DNA of 64,000 bases from Elmis aenea (GCA_947652605.1 OX393577.1:47467494-47531493); one strand, 5' to 3'. Shown: positions 10,526 through 22,298, numbered from the stretch's first letter. The notes: generated from the sequence alone by a model not told the origin. A program made the numbers and translations.

Positions 10526-11973
10526 CAGGGTGTCCCAGCCAAGACGAATTATTCGATAGCTCTGTTATTAGTAATAATATTAAAAAAAGTTAAATATTAA
10601 AGTTGTTTGTTATCATTTACTACATAACCTAAAATTATTTTCAACTATACACAGTGTTTTGTTTTTGCGCTCTGATACCAAACATTGTTTTTTTTATATA
10701 AAACACCCTGTATATTTTGCAATTTTTGGATGTAAAATTAAATTATCTTTTAAAAATATTATAGGTTGTTTATGTCTAAAATGAACCGTTTTTGAGTTAT
10801 TAACGTTTTTTTGAAAATTTTGACAGATGCAGACCTTTATAAAAATATTTATATTTATTAACATAACAACAGAGCAATTTACTCTGGTAATTTATTAGAC
10901 AATAGTGTCATAGTGATTGTTGACTTGTTACATTTTTAAAATAATATACAGGGTGTTCGTTTTACTCGGTCCATTTCGCTAAACTTTAAACGCATGTAAA
11001 TCTTTTTTTTTTAATGGAACACCGTATATATTTTTACATTTTCTTGTAGAAAATTTAATTATCTTTCAAAGTTGTCAAGCATGTTTTATGTCTAAATATA
11101 ATATTTTTGAAGTTATTTCGTTTCTTATGATTATTTGCGAGTATTTTACCTAAAATATCGGTAGTAGCCTTTGAAAATTCAAAACAATTTGTATGAACTG
11201 TCAACCAGAACAGTTAATCGGCAAAATTTAAACTATTATGCCACTAAAAATCCGTATTTTTTAAGAACTGTAGATACACAGCATGCTGGTGTTATTTGCT
11301 GCCATTTATGCTGTGTATCTACAACTCTTAAAAAATACGGATTTTTAGTGGCATAATAGTGGATAATCATAAAAAACGAAATAACTTCAAAAATATTATA
11401 TTTAGACTTAAAACATGCTTAACAACTTTGAAAGATAATTAAATTTTCTACAAGAAAATGTAAAAACATATAGGGTGTTCCATTTAAAAAAAAAGATTTA
11501 CATGCGTTTAAAGTTTAGCGAAATGGACCGAGTATAACGAACACCCTGTATATTATTTTAAAAATGTAACAAGTCAACAATCACTATGACACTATTGCCT
11601 AATAAATTACCAGAGTAAATTGCTCTGGTGTTGTTATGTTAATAAATATAAATATTTTTATAAAGTTCTGCATCTGTCAAAATTTTCAAAAAAACGTTAA
11701 TAACTCAAAAACGGTTTATTTTAGACGTAAACAACCTATAATATTTTTAAAAGAGAATTTAATTTTACATCCAAAAATTGCAAAATATACAGGGTGTTCC
11801 ATATAAAAAAACAATGTTTGGTATCAGAGCGCAAAAACAAAACACTGTGTATAGTTGAAAATAATTTTAGGTTATGTAGTAAAAGATAACAAACAACTTT
11901 TATATTTAACTTTTTTTAATATTATTACTAATAACAGAGCTATCGAATAATTCGTCTTGGCTGGGACACCCTG
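10526..11973. mobile_element. Composite foldback element E, copy 1
   Basis: This 1448-bp near-perfect palindrome is flanked by TA and starts only 10 bp after D ends. The ends are CAGGGTGTCCCAGCCAAGAC. Pairing continues to a small loop near 11283 (AGCATGCTGGTG). A second complete pair of CAGGGTG ends lies inside at 10949 and 11548, so one foldback sits at the centre of another. Each outer arm also contains an internal CACCCTGTATATTTTGCA motif (about 10704 and its mate near 11790). A half copy with the same nesting is at 54388-55210. Confidence 0.9.
10949..11548. mobile_element. Inner foldback of element E
   Basis: The inner ends are CAGGGTGTTCGTTTTACTCG, with TA on both sides, giving a 600-bp palindrome. 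Shared arm sequence includes TTTAAACGCATGTAA and ATTATTTGCGAGTATTTTAC (left arm). The centre has ATGCTGTGTATCTACAACTC and its complement around the loop. No coding sequence is present. Confidence 0.8.
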
Positions 11974-12089
11974 TATAGTTATTGTAAATTTACGTTTCAT
12001 AGTTTAGAATAATGTTAACAGAATATTTGTTTAAAGATTTCTTGGGTTATTTGTTTAAACAGATATAACAAGAGATGTGTCAGAAGTTA

Positions 12090-12413
12090 AAAAACACACT
12101 TTTATTAATTCGTAAGTCCCTCTACCGTCATAGGACTGTTGAGTTGTTGTACTGACTTTATTTCACGTCTTTCTGTCTTGTGCTAGCTTTTTTTTGTATC
12201 TCTTCCCATTTAATTTTTCTATCCGTTGTCGCTTTTTTAGCTTCGTCTTGCCAGGTTTTTCTCGGTCTACCTCTTTTGTTTTTTCCCCTGTGATCTTGCT
12301 TCATAGGTTTATCTGGTTAAGCTTTCTTCTTTTGTTCTATTAAGGTGACCCAACCATCCCAGCAGAATTTCTTGTATTTTTGTTTTAACTGATTTTATCT
12401 TTAATTGTTGCAT
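12090..12413 (-). pseudogene. Non-LTR retrotransposon ORF2 C-terminus, broken
   Basis: Read on the minus strand, the frames give LLGWLGHLNRTKEE, then RGRPRKTWQDEAKKA and RKIKWEEIQKKA. The tail (R)WxGHxxR ... RGRPRK.W ... W.E. is typical of the C-terminus of RTE-like and related LINE ORF2 proteins, downstream of reverse transcriptase. Stops and one frameshift separate the blocks. The 3' non-coding tail follows to about 12090. Only the 3' end of the element remains, the usual outcome of 5'-truncated insertion. The clade is not certain. Confidence 0.75.
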
Positions 12414-13936
12414 ATGGACCGATTGCATAAAAATTGAACCTGGGATTAACCCCGGGGTTATATAGTAAATACATTTCACTCCATGATTATTGTTAACAAT
12501 AAAATAATATTGGTGAGAGAAATATAAATTTTAAAAATATTACCTTTCCATTGCAATTCATTTTAATTAACTCAACATAATCTTTGCTATAACTTTTTAT
12601 GATATTATTTATGAAAACAAAGATGATATATGCGTCGGTTATAATAAATTCTGATAAGTTATCATAACATTACAAAGATCCCAACACAAAATAAACGAAA
12701 ATAACATTTTTTAAACACCCTGGGATCCAGGGAGAGAAACCCTAGCTGTAGACTGAAGATAATAAGCAGGAAACAAAGTAAACCCAATACCAATTACATT
12801 ATTACATCAAACACGTCATTTTGACATAGCACTGTACGCTCCAATTTTCTTACGCTTCTAGTAAGCAAATTGACCGAGTCTAATGTAATTGCACGCACAT
12901 CCAGTGCGGGATCAAGTGCTGTAGGTTCAGATATTGTCGGAAATGATTTAATTAATTTATGGTCCTGTAAAACCTATAATTACAAAGTAAAGTGTTCATA
13001 ACATGCCCACTTACTACTTAAGTGGCGATTATTAGCGTTTATTTAGGGAAAATGGTTTCAAAAGCTGCTAACGGTATGAGGGACGAAAATCAATATCGAA
13101 ACATTTTGATGTATATTTATTTTGATTGAAACAGTACATTTTAATTAAAATTTTCTGCTAATTTGCAATATTAAATACATTTAGCAAGGGTTGATGCGTA
13201 TATGGATTTTTTATTAAAACTTTTTTTTTGCGCGACTTTTAAGAAATATCTAGAAACCTTTTTCTTGTGTTCAAAATCAGTCACTTTTGAAAATTAGGTT
13301 TCAATCAGAAGAGGGGTAGTAGGTTAAATAGATCGAAATAACTGTATTAGATAAACTGACTCAAAGGTACGCTTCAGCGATAATTTAAATCTATCCATCA
13401 ATTATTTTTGAGAACAGTTAAAAAATTAAGATAGATACAGCTATTATAATTATGTAGGTACTAAGGAAAATTATAATTTTTCTTGTTAATATCTTAACAT
13501 CACATAATAAAGTTGATCTTATAAAGGCTGTATGTAGTAACTTGAACAACATGGGGTGCTCAGAAATAACGGTAGAAAGATATTTAAATTAGGAAAGTAG
13601 TGTGTTTTTATGTACTTAGTGATAATTTAAACTGCCAATATGCATATTGTATCTAGTTCCGAAAATAAAAAAAGGTAAAATTTCATCTATAGTTTTCTCA
13701 TTATCAACTACAGACCTTAATCACCTGGCGTTGTTAAAATTGTCCCATATTGCTTAGTTTTTGAGATGCTTTTAAGACTTTTGACAAATAAAAAATTGTT
13801 TACTATTATTCAGGAATTGGATGCAGTTTGCCTAATTCAGTTTATATTCTTCTTGAGTACTTAAAAGCACAGTGCTTTACTAATTTAAGTATAATTCTAT
13901 ATTCATGGGTTTCTGAGATCCCCATGTTCATATGTA
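12414..13936. other. No recognised feature
   Basis: AT-rich sequence. A GC-richer patch with AACCCCGGGGTT is at about 12450 and CCCTGGGATCCAGGG at about 12718; both are short palindromes, but they do not form a matched pair of element ends. No coding or RNA signal. Confidence 0.4.
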
Positions 13937-15249
13937 GGGGAGACCGGGGATAAAAGTAACACGGGTAGGTTGTAACAGTGCCTATAGTTTCTTTAATTTT
14001 TGAATTATATCGCCCTAAACGCTTTTGCAATGTTAAGTTACATCCAGCTCCCTACCTACATTGCTAGTTTTCATCTGTCATAGAGGTTAACTTTTTGCCA
14101 GCCAGAGTCACTATTTTCCGCCTAAAAGTTACTGCGTTGTCTCATCCGTCGAGTAACTTTTAGGCGATCTCTAAAATAGGAACAAAAAAGTACCTATATT
14201 ATTTTGTTCTAAATTTAGTTGGCTATTGGTGGATGCAATACAATTTGACGTTAGAATCGTAGTTAATTGTGGATTCCCTGAATTTTTTTTGGTGTACACT
14301 TGGGGTCAAAAGTAACAAAGTGTTACAACCAACCCCAATTAATGTTTTCACTTGCAAATGTTCACTCTTAGCACATAATTGGTGGCTTTCTTCGTAGATG
14401 AGAATATACAAGAGTTGTCGGAATAATTTTCCAGTTTGTTGTATCTTTTTGATTCACATTTTTAAATATGTAGGTATACTTATAATCTTGGCAAACCTGG
14501 TAACTGCAGTACCAAATTATTAAATTATAAAACTCAGTATATAATATCGGTTTAATGATGGAAATGTATGTAAAGCTAAATCATTTCTTAAAAAGCATTT
14601 TAAATTATAAAACCTATGTAAATTGGTAAGATCTGGTACTTTTGGTTTTCCTACCAGCCGCCATTGTTTTTATTCTATTACCTTAATATTTATAACTTAA
14701 TATAAACAAAGCTTTAACCAACCCAACTTAACCTGACCCTCTTTTACTGATTTAATGAATGACGGTCAGTTAAGGGCGGTTAGATTTTTAAAAAAATAAA
14801 ACAAACAGTTATTATAATCCAGTATAAATTTAATAATTTGGGACCGCCCTTACCTGGTATGCCATACTGTTCACTTATCATTTTGTATTGTACCAAAGAT
14901 TTATTTTTTTATTTTTTCATTTTGCTAATGTGTATTTTTGAATAAAATATTAATTTTGTTGATGAATACTAATATATTTACTCACTACTTATGAGCTGTG
15001 TAAATTATTTTGCTGTTACAACTTACCCCAATCATTGTTACTTTTAGCCCCAAGGTTAAAAGTAACAGCTGTCTTACTAAAGAATTTTTTTTTCTAACAG
15101 TTGCTTTACGAAGCGCACGAAATAAATATCTTGGAAGCAAGACAAATGTCCAATCTATCATTAAACCAATTTGGATGTAAAAAATTTGTAATACTCTATG
15201 AGAAATTAAATAAAAACAAAAAAATGTTACTTTTATCCCCGGTCTCCCC
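13937..15249. mobile_element. GGGGAGACCGGGGATAAAAG-ended DNA transposon
   Basis: Ends begin GGGGAGACCGGGGATAAAAG and are perfect inverted repeats for about 25 bp, flanked by TA, giving 1313 bp. Inside, the word AAAAGTAAC or its complement recurs near both ends and in the interior (about 13952, 14125, 14150, 14307, 15038, 15058, 15226), including a hairpin at about 14121-14165. A short frame at 15101-15250 (YEAHEINILEARQMSN) may be a scrap of an encoded protein, but I do not recognise it. The TA target fits pogo/Tc1-type or another TA-specific group; the superfamily is not assigned. Confidence 0.8.
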
Positions 15250-16240
15250 TAAACATATATCATGCATACTTTCAAGAAACTATAACAACTTTGCTCTAAA
15301 GTAACAGTAATGTTATACTAATATAAATGGACTGTTTATTATTAAAGTGGTGTAAGTTCATTTTTGTAAAAAAAAACATGGGAAGACAAATAGTTCATAG
15401 ATAATTTGTGGTAAACTTTTTACTTATAGACAATTTACAGTTTATATTATAAAATATACAAATGCTTTGACCAATTAAAAATTTGTTAGTAAATGAATAA
15501 TAAAAGCGGTTCTAGTCCATTTTCCGTAGTCTAAGTAAACACCGGGTGAGCTAAAGAGTACAACTAACTGTACAATTAAATTCGTCATGTAATACAAAAA
15601 TCTACGAGTTTATAATTAATTTATAAGTATAATTTAATTTAACAAAAAGTTACTAATTATTGAGATAAAACAATAGCATTTTGTTTCTTGTTCTTATTTA
15701 TATACGAAACCGGACTTAATAATATCGTAATTCAGGTAAAATTAAAATGAAAATAATTAAAAGTAAACAAATTTTATAATTCTATAATTATGACAATGGT
15801 TTTAGTCCGCTTATGGCCCAATACAATAATATTGGTTAAATGTAGTCTCAAAAAAATTATTTGCCTAATAAATTTACTTACATTTAAACTCATAGAAACG
15901 TGGACAAACTTAGTAAACTTGTTCAGTAAATAGAAATCGATTGAAATGCAAACCCTTAAATTTCTCGAAACATAGAACAATTGACTCTCACCACTTTTAT
16001 AATACACAGTCCATATGTGCACACAATATGTGCTTGTACAAACGTTTATTTATTACGTTTTTATCTTACTTTCAGTTTAAAAATATATTTGTAATTCACA
16101 TTGGATTTTGCAATATTATTTTTAATCCATTTGCAAGTTCACAATTCCACTGACCACTGCTACCAAAAGACTTTTTCTTTATGTGATTCATTTAAGTAAT
16201 TTTTTTGAAACAATTATGATTTAGGTACAAGTTTGTTATA
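15250..16240. other. No recognised feature
   Basis: AT-rich DNA with no paired ends, no recognisable coding similarity and no RNA gene. Two overlapping opposite short frames at 15774-16153 appear to be chance. Confidence 0.4.
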
Positions 16241-16640
16241 CCGGGTGTAACTCCGTTTTCGTACTTGCCTTTTTCTTCTTTTGTAGTTTTGATTTTAAAT
16301 AAATGAAATTTTAGACATTATATTTGTAAAAAACCGGATTATTTGAACAGATGTATATTATTGTTTTACTTCCGGTTTTTTCGGAAATGTTATTTCAAAT
16401 GGAACACTTGTATATTTTTACATTTTTGGAAAGAGGAAGCAATTTTGTATACAACTGCACAGTGCACAGTTTTGTAATTTTTATAACCTTAAATAATTTT
16501 TGGATGAAAAATTATTTTTTTTATTAATTATGCCGTGACCTGCATACATTGAATTTTGTTATGTCAGCAAGTGTCCGAAAAATGTTTTTGTAAATTTTAA
16601 TTGATATTTAAGTGAGCATTTTATATAATGCTGTAAAAGT
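16241..16640 (+). mobile_element. CCGGGTGTAA-ended element, left part, copy 1
   Basis: It starts after TA with CCGGGTGTAACTCCG. It matches 44391-44790 throughout: TTTTAGACAT, an ACTTCCGGTTTT..CGGAAATG hairpin, ATGGAACAC.T.TATATTTT, GGAAAGAGGAAGC, and GCCGTGACCTGCAT. The right boundary is where the match fades. The transposase part present in the second copy is absent here. Confidence 0.75.
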
Positions 16641-16735
16641 CTTTGTATAAAATGCCTAGGCAATATACAAAATAAAATTCGTTGTACACTATGCCTAATA
16701 GTTTTAGATATTCTATGGAAGTAAACTAAAATGTA

Positions 16736-17905
16736 CAGGGTGGCCTATTTTCGATGCCCATACAGGGTATCTCGGTTATTATCAGAGATAGAAAAAAACT
16801 AACTAGGGAGGGTCACGATACGTTGTCGCGAATTTCATTATGGCTGAGTTTATTGCATCAAGGACATTAAAACTAAATGTTTTCCAGAGTTATACGTGCC
16901 ACTGGCAATTTACTTCGGAAAAATAGGGTAAAAACTGAAAAATTGGTGTAAAAAGGTCATTTTTGCGATCGCGTTGGCCATGAAACCGTCAGAGACAAAA
17001 TATAAATTTTTCCATTTACCAATGCGCGCATCCTTTGCAAGTAAAAAGGTCAATAGAAAAATTTAGATTTTGTCTCTGACGGTTTCATGGTCAACGCGAT
17101 CGCAAAAATTACCTTTATTATTCAAATTTTCATTTTTCCCCCTATTTTTCCGAAGAAAATGGCCAGTGGCACGTATAACTCTGGAAAGCATTTAGTTTTG
17201 ATGTTCTTGATGCAATAAACACAGCCATAATCAAATTTTAGCGACAACGTATCGTGACCTTCCCCGGTAAGTAAATGGTCTCGATTTATTTTTTCGAGAG
17301 ATATTCATTGCCGTTAACAGATTTTTGATATCTTTTTTAATTTTCGAAGTATAGCCAAAAACCGATTTTAGGCCTTTTTCAAAAATGTTAAATATTTCGC
17401 TTAAACAAAAAGATGGAGAAAAACATTAAAGACATTTTTGGCATGGTTTTGTGTCTAATAAGATAGCGATGTTAAATTTTTTTTAGTCATACGAATATTA
17501 TAGTTGGCTTTAACATGAATTGAAAGCTTATTTTTTGCGCTTTTCAAAAATATATAATTTGCTTATGGTTGCCATTTAAAATAAGAAAGTTAGGTGTAAT
17601 ATATCAGTATTGATATGAGTAAAAAACAATTGAATATCGCTATTTTATTAAGACAAAAAACCACGCCAAAAATGTCCTTAAAGTTTTTTTCTATCCTTTC
17701 ATTTAAGCGAGATATTTAACATTTTTGAAAAGTGTCTAAAATCTGTTTTTGGCTATATTTCGAAAATTAAAAAGATATCAAAAATCTGTTTACGGCAATG
17801 AATTTCTCTCTAAAAAAAAATCGAGACTACGTAGGTACTAAGTTTTTTTGTATGTCTGATAATAATCGAGATACCCTGTATGGGCTTCGAAAATAGGCCA
17901 CCCTG
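16736..17905. mobile_element. Foldback element F (CAGGGTGGCCTATTTTCG ends)
   Basis: A 1170-bp TA-flanked element with ends CAGGGTGGCCTATTTTCGA. Subterminal TACAGGGTATCTCG is present in both arms. The arms pair from both ends to the centre near 17540 (landmarks TTGATATCTTTTT and TTTTTGGCTATA). The left arm is interrupted by a separate palindrome at 16806-17265, which has no partner in the right arm. No coding remnant seen. Confidence 0.85.
16806..17265. mobile_element. Foldback nested in the left arm of F
   Basis: About 460 bp, ends GGG.A.GGTCACGATACGTT in inverted orientation, with arms sharing TGGCTG.GTTTATTGCATCAA, ACGTGCCACTGGC and CATGAAACCGTCAGAGACA-type sequence, and meeting near 17035. 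It lies where the right arm of F is continuous, so it inserted after F formed. The target duplication is unclear (TA is possible). Confidence 0.75.
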
Positions 17906-18919
17906 TACAGGCTAGTTTTAAAATTAAAAAAAAAGAGATAAGATACTGTTAGATATTAAATTATTAGATACAATATCTTTACAATTAATATTATTATTAA
18001 CAACATCAAATTTCTAGTTTGATTGCAAAAGTTACCTTTAACAATTTTATTTTTGACAATTTGAGAACCTGACGTAATAGATTTAGTTAATTTAATATTT
18101 TTGTGATTAATTCATTGTACTCTTTTATGGAAATACTATATATTTATATAATGCAAAAATAAATTAAAAAACATTTTGAACGAAATAATTTATTTAGTGA
18201 TTCGTAGGTACACTCCGTATTTGTTCTTAATTTATTAATAATTAGTTATTATAATAACAATAAGTGCTCTTATGGAAAAGTCACGTCCTCTGGTGACAGC
18301 TTGTGAAACGTTGGCCAAAGTAACGTAAATACCCTGTTGTTTTTACTCTCTCTTCCACTGCCCCCTGTAGAGTATCGATAGGGTACTAGAACTAATTAAA
18401 TAAATCGCCTATTAACCCTCAACGAGCTGTTAATTGATCTCCACTCTTGTTTTTGTCGACAAATTCACACATGGACTTCAGTTGCTTTAGGCAAATAACA
18501 AGTTTCTTGGCGCTTTAAATTATAAACCGTAAACATTGTAATACCCACAAAGCCACCATTACTTGGTTCCGGTATAGTTTGATGAAATTGGATACTGGGA
18601 AATAGCATCAATAAATTTTCTAGTTCAGCTCACTAGGTCAACTCCGAAAATAAGCAACGTCGTTGGGTAATATTAAGGACCTGCTTCTAATTGGTGATAA
18701 AACACGGCGGATAATTGACTAACACTGCTATACGTTTGTTAGCCGTGCTTTCTTTGTCTGCTTCGTAAAATACAAAAGGTGCGCTGATCTTTATTTATTT
18801 TATTACAGATACCTGTCATTATTTAAGTCGCTTACTGAGGATTTATGCACAGGATTATTTTTAAGGGTCGTTCAAGGGTTGGTTCTTTTTTCTTCTGCTA
18901 CAACTTTACCAATAAGGTA
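17906..18919. other. No recognised feature
   Basis: A mix of AT-rich and more balanced sequence (about 18280-18780). The balanced part has no repeat signature and may be unique host DNA, but no exon or RNA gene is apparent. Confidence 0.4.
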
Positions 18920-20099
18920 CAGGGTGGGCAAATTTCGATGTTTTAATAGGGAATCTCGGTAACTATAAGAGGTATCAAAAAACGGACCACGCATCCTTGA
19001 TCTCTTTTTTCGAGAAAAAGTTAATGGTGAAAACTAAAGTTGGTTATCGTCTTTTGTTTTCGAGTTATCGCCGATAACTCGATTTTTCGACTTTTCGTTT
19101 TATGACAGTATCTCGCTTGTTTATGAAAATAAACAAAAATAATTTTGACGTTCTACAGACACTTTTTTGATAAGAATACAGTGGCGTAGACAATTTAAAA
19201 AAAAAATAATCGAAATTCGACTTGTGACATAAAGTTGTATTTTTTTAATGGAACCCATAGTTGGCTATGACTTATTTAAATTCCTTATTTTTTTGTCATT
19301 CCAAATATATAAGGTTTGATGTATTTATTTTCAATAATACGCAAGTTACGAAGGTTTTTTTAGTTTTTTTGAAAAACAAAATTATAGTAGGCTGTGAAAA
19401 CAAATTCAAAACAAGGTGTAAAACCTTTTAAAACTCATTTGGTACAGGTTACGAAGGTTTTGTGTTATTGTGATAAACATTGTAAATATATAAAAATAAG
19501 GAAACAACGATAAAGTCGGAATCTGCAGTAATGTACATAGTTTATTGTAGTTTATCTTATGTTCAAATATTTGTAATGTTTATCACAACAACAACTTACA
19601 AAACCTTCGTAACTAGTACCTACCGAATGAGTTTAAACAGGTTTTACACCTAGTTTTGTTTTTGTTTTCACAGCCTACTATAATTTTATTTAAAAAAAAA
19701 AACTAAAAAACCTTCGTTACTTGCATATTATTGAAATTAAATACATCAACCCTTATATATTTGGAATGGCAAAAAAATAAGGAATTTAAATAAGTCATAG
19801 CCAACTATGGGTTCCATTAAAAAAAATACAACTTTATGTCACAACTCGAATTTCGATTATTTTTTTTTTAAATTGTCTACGCCACTGTATTCCGTTTAAT
19901 AAAGATATTTTAGGAAAATCGTTTTTTTTTTTACCTACCTAGGTTTAAGACATGTATTTTATTGTTTTAGATTGAATAAATTTAAAATCAAAAAAAGTAT
20001 CGTTAATTATTATGCACCAACCTATATTATGTAACATAGTTAATTTAACCGAATCTCCATCTTTGATGCTAAGTTAGATCCGCATAGCGTTACACCCTG
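18920..20099. mobile_element. Element G, CAGGGTG ends around an inner palindrome
   Basis: The left end, after TA, is CAGGGTGGGCAAATTTCGAT. The right end before TA reads CACCCTG and, in complement, CAGGGTGTAACGCTATGC, so the two ends match only for about 8 bp. Inside, 19184-19892 is a long palindrome starting GAATACAGTGGCGTAGAC, with arms sharing TAGTTGGCTATGACTTATTT, CAAGTTACGAAGG-type sequence and ATAGTAGGCTGTG. The mismatched ends suggest one element inserted into another, or recombined ends. A one-armed relative is at 1986-2480. Confidence 0.7.
19184..19892. repeat. Inner palindrome of element G
   Basis: About 709 bp. The arms (roughly 19184-19480 and 19595-19892) pair with scattered mismatches. 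The GAATACAGTGGCGTAG boundary may itself be an old element end, because similarity between the arms drops beyond it. Confidence 0.75.
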
Positions 20100-22298
20100 T
20101 ACATATTGGCAATCTTTTATATTTAATGCAAAAACTAAGCGGCGCCGGCGTTAAAAATCACTAAATTACAGATCGCCGCTACACCGATCTATATTATGCA
20201 GATATAAATTTAGTCCAATTAGTTTTACAATCCAATTACACACATATCGCATTTGATTTTACATATTGGAACACATGAATAAAACAAACCCCTAAACCTA
20301 ATGGTCCAAATGCAAAATAAAATTTTGTGATTCAGGAAATACGTTTTGCGCGCAGATTCCTTTTTACTACAACGGTCTCGTTTAGATATAAACTCACCTC
20401 AGTTTATATTGTACCAATTATCCCGTGTTTTCTTTGATATATGTTTATTTTAGTACCCCTGTGTTTGTTTATAAATTGCTTCATTACAAGTTGTCTAGTT
20501 TATATACATCGGATTGTTACCATCTGTCTACATCCCACAACCAACTGACAAATTAAACTTTATGAAAAAAACAAAGAGGAGTAAATAAATGCAGCGAGAC
20601 GTAAAAACCACCCATATTGAAATTGTCCGCGTTTATTTTATCTAGTTGCACGTTTATATAAACATTTACATTTTAAAAAAGCCTTAGCCGTATCGGCTTT
20701 ATCTGTTGCGATTTAATTTTATGTTTAACAAACAAGCAGTTACATCAAAGTAAGCATAAGCATTACGACGCAATTTTTATTTCAGGCACGTACTGTAGGT
20801 CGCCTGCTGAATAATAATTGTCATAAGTTCATAACTTAGATGTGAGGAAGTTCTCGGCGAACTAATATGTCGAAATTACTTCCGATTTTGAATGAACTGC
20901 AATGTTTAACGTAGTGTGCGAGATCTTACTATCTCGTACCCGGTATAATCGACACAAATCCTAAAATAATAAACAACGCCAACTATACTAGAACAATCGC
21001 CCACCTGCTACGAAAATATAGCATTTTGGTGGTTTTCGATTCGATGTTTGAAGCTCTTGAAACTAAGATTAGTTTGTAACTTCCACGATTAAAATTAAAG
21101 CGATTCGTTTAAGAAATAGCACCTTGATAGTCTCCTTTGCACTATTAAGTAAATTCCGACTTGACAATGGTGTTAAATTACAGGGCAATATTACTTATTC
21201 CAACTTTAGCAATCACGTTAATGCAACAACTTAATTAAAAAAGAATTACTCAGCACTAACGTAGTACGATCGTGTTACCTAAGGCGTTTTTAATTAATAA
21301 AGATTGTCTAAACTACCTCGTTTCATGCAATTTTAATCGAGACAAAACGTCTGGGTATATTTTTACTTACAATTAACCAAAAGATTTATCATGAACTAAA
21401 ATTTAACAATACACAATAATTAAAACGTATTTAAGTATACTTTAAAGACGCTATAAACAAATATAAATGTTATTGCGCTACATTAATTTGTTTTTTTAAG
21501 GTTTAAGCCATTTGACTTAAAAACTAGGTTTAATTAATTAATTAAAATAGAACAATTCTAAATAAGTCCGTATTGGGATGGTGGTGTAAAGGGCATGAGC
21601 CATTGGACGATTGCTGACATGTTATCTGAATATATATACACTATTGAATGTGTGATGGGAGATGTCATCAAAGATAACTGACAAGCAGACATGTTCAATA
21701 TTTGCGGTGACAATAATTCCAGATTGCGGTACGGCTCACATTGTGTCAATCTGCAAACATTCATTAGTAATGTTCTAAAGACAGGGTTTTAGTGATAATA
21801 AATTTTGCCCCATCTCGTTTATCCTAGGAAAATATAATTTAGAGATTAACAAAGATGACTTGATGTAAGAATTAAACCCACTTTACGATCGTTGTTGTTT
21901 ATAACTAAATTTTTAGACTAATTATCCCAACTTGTAATAAACTGCGAATACTTGTTCAAGGCGGCCTTAAAACGTATTTTACAACTGTGGTTATTGGACT
22001 TTTGGGACTTTATTTTAACGACTTTTGGAAGTAGTGCGCTCTCTGATAATTCTTTATCTCCTTTACTTTGGAACTTACAACTATAATTAATGCGTTTTAA
22101 TACATTTTTTCAGGTAGATTGGTAAAAAGATTATACATAAAAATGCACTTATAAAATACAAGTAATAAATAATATTATATTACAATTATAATTAATAATT
22201 TTCAGTAGCAATAACAAATAAATATTTAGGGCGACAATTAAATAATTGTCATCCTTTATTTTATGAAAAATATACAATCAAAATTAAAAAAATGTTTA
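20100..22298. other. No recognised feature
   Basis: No paired ends or coding similarity. A short minus-strand frame at 21558-21764 has ordinary-looking codon composition but matches no family I know. The region 20100-21300 is less AT-rich and less repetitive than its neighbours. Confidence 0.4.

Noticed and set aside
11171..11356. 61-codon frame across the centre of E
   Set aside because: It reads through the hairpin loop and both arms; no plausible protein.
12440..12735. AACCCCGGGGTT and CCCTGGGATCCAGGG as ends of one element
   Set aside because: They are self-palindromes and do not pair with each other beyond a few bases; no target duplication.
21558..21764. Candidate host exon on the minus strand
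   Set aside because: Stop-free for only 68 codons, no recognisable similarity, and no supportive splice sites that I could identify with confidence.
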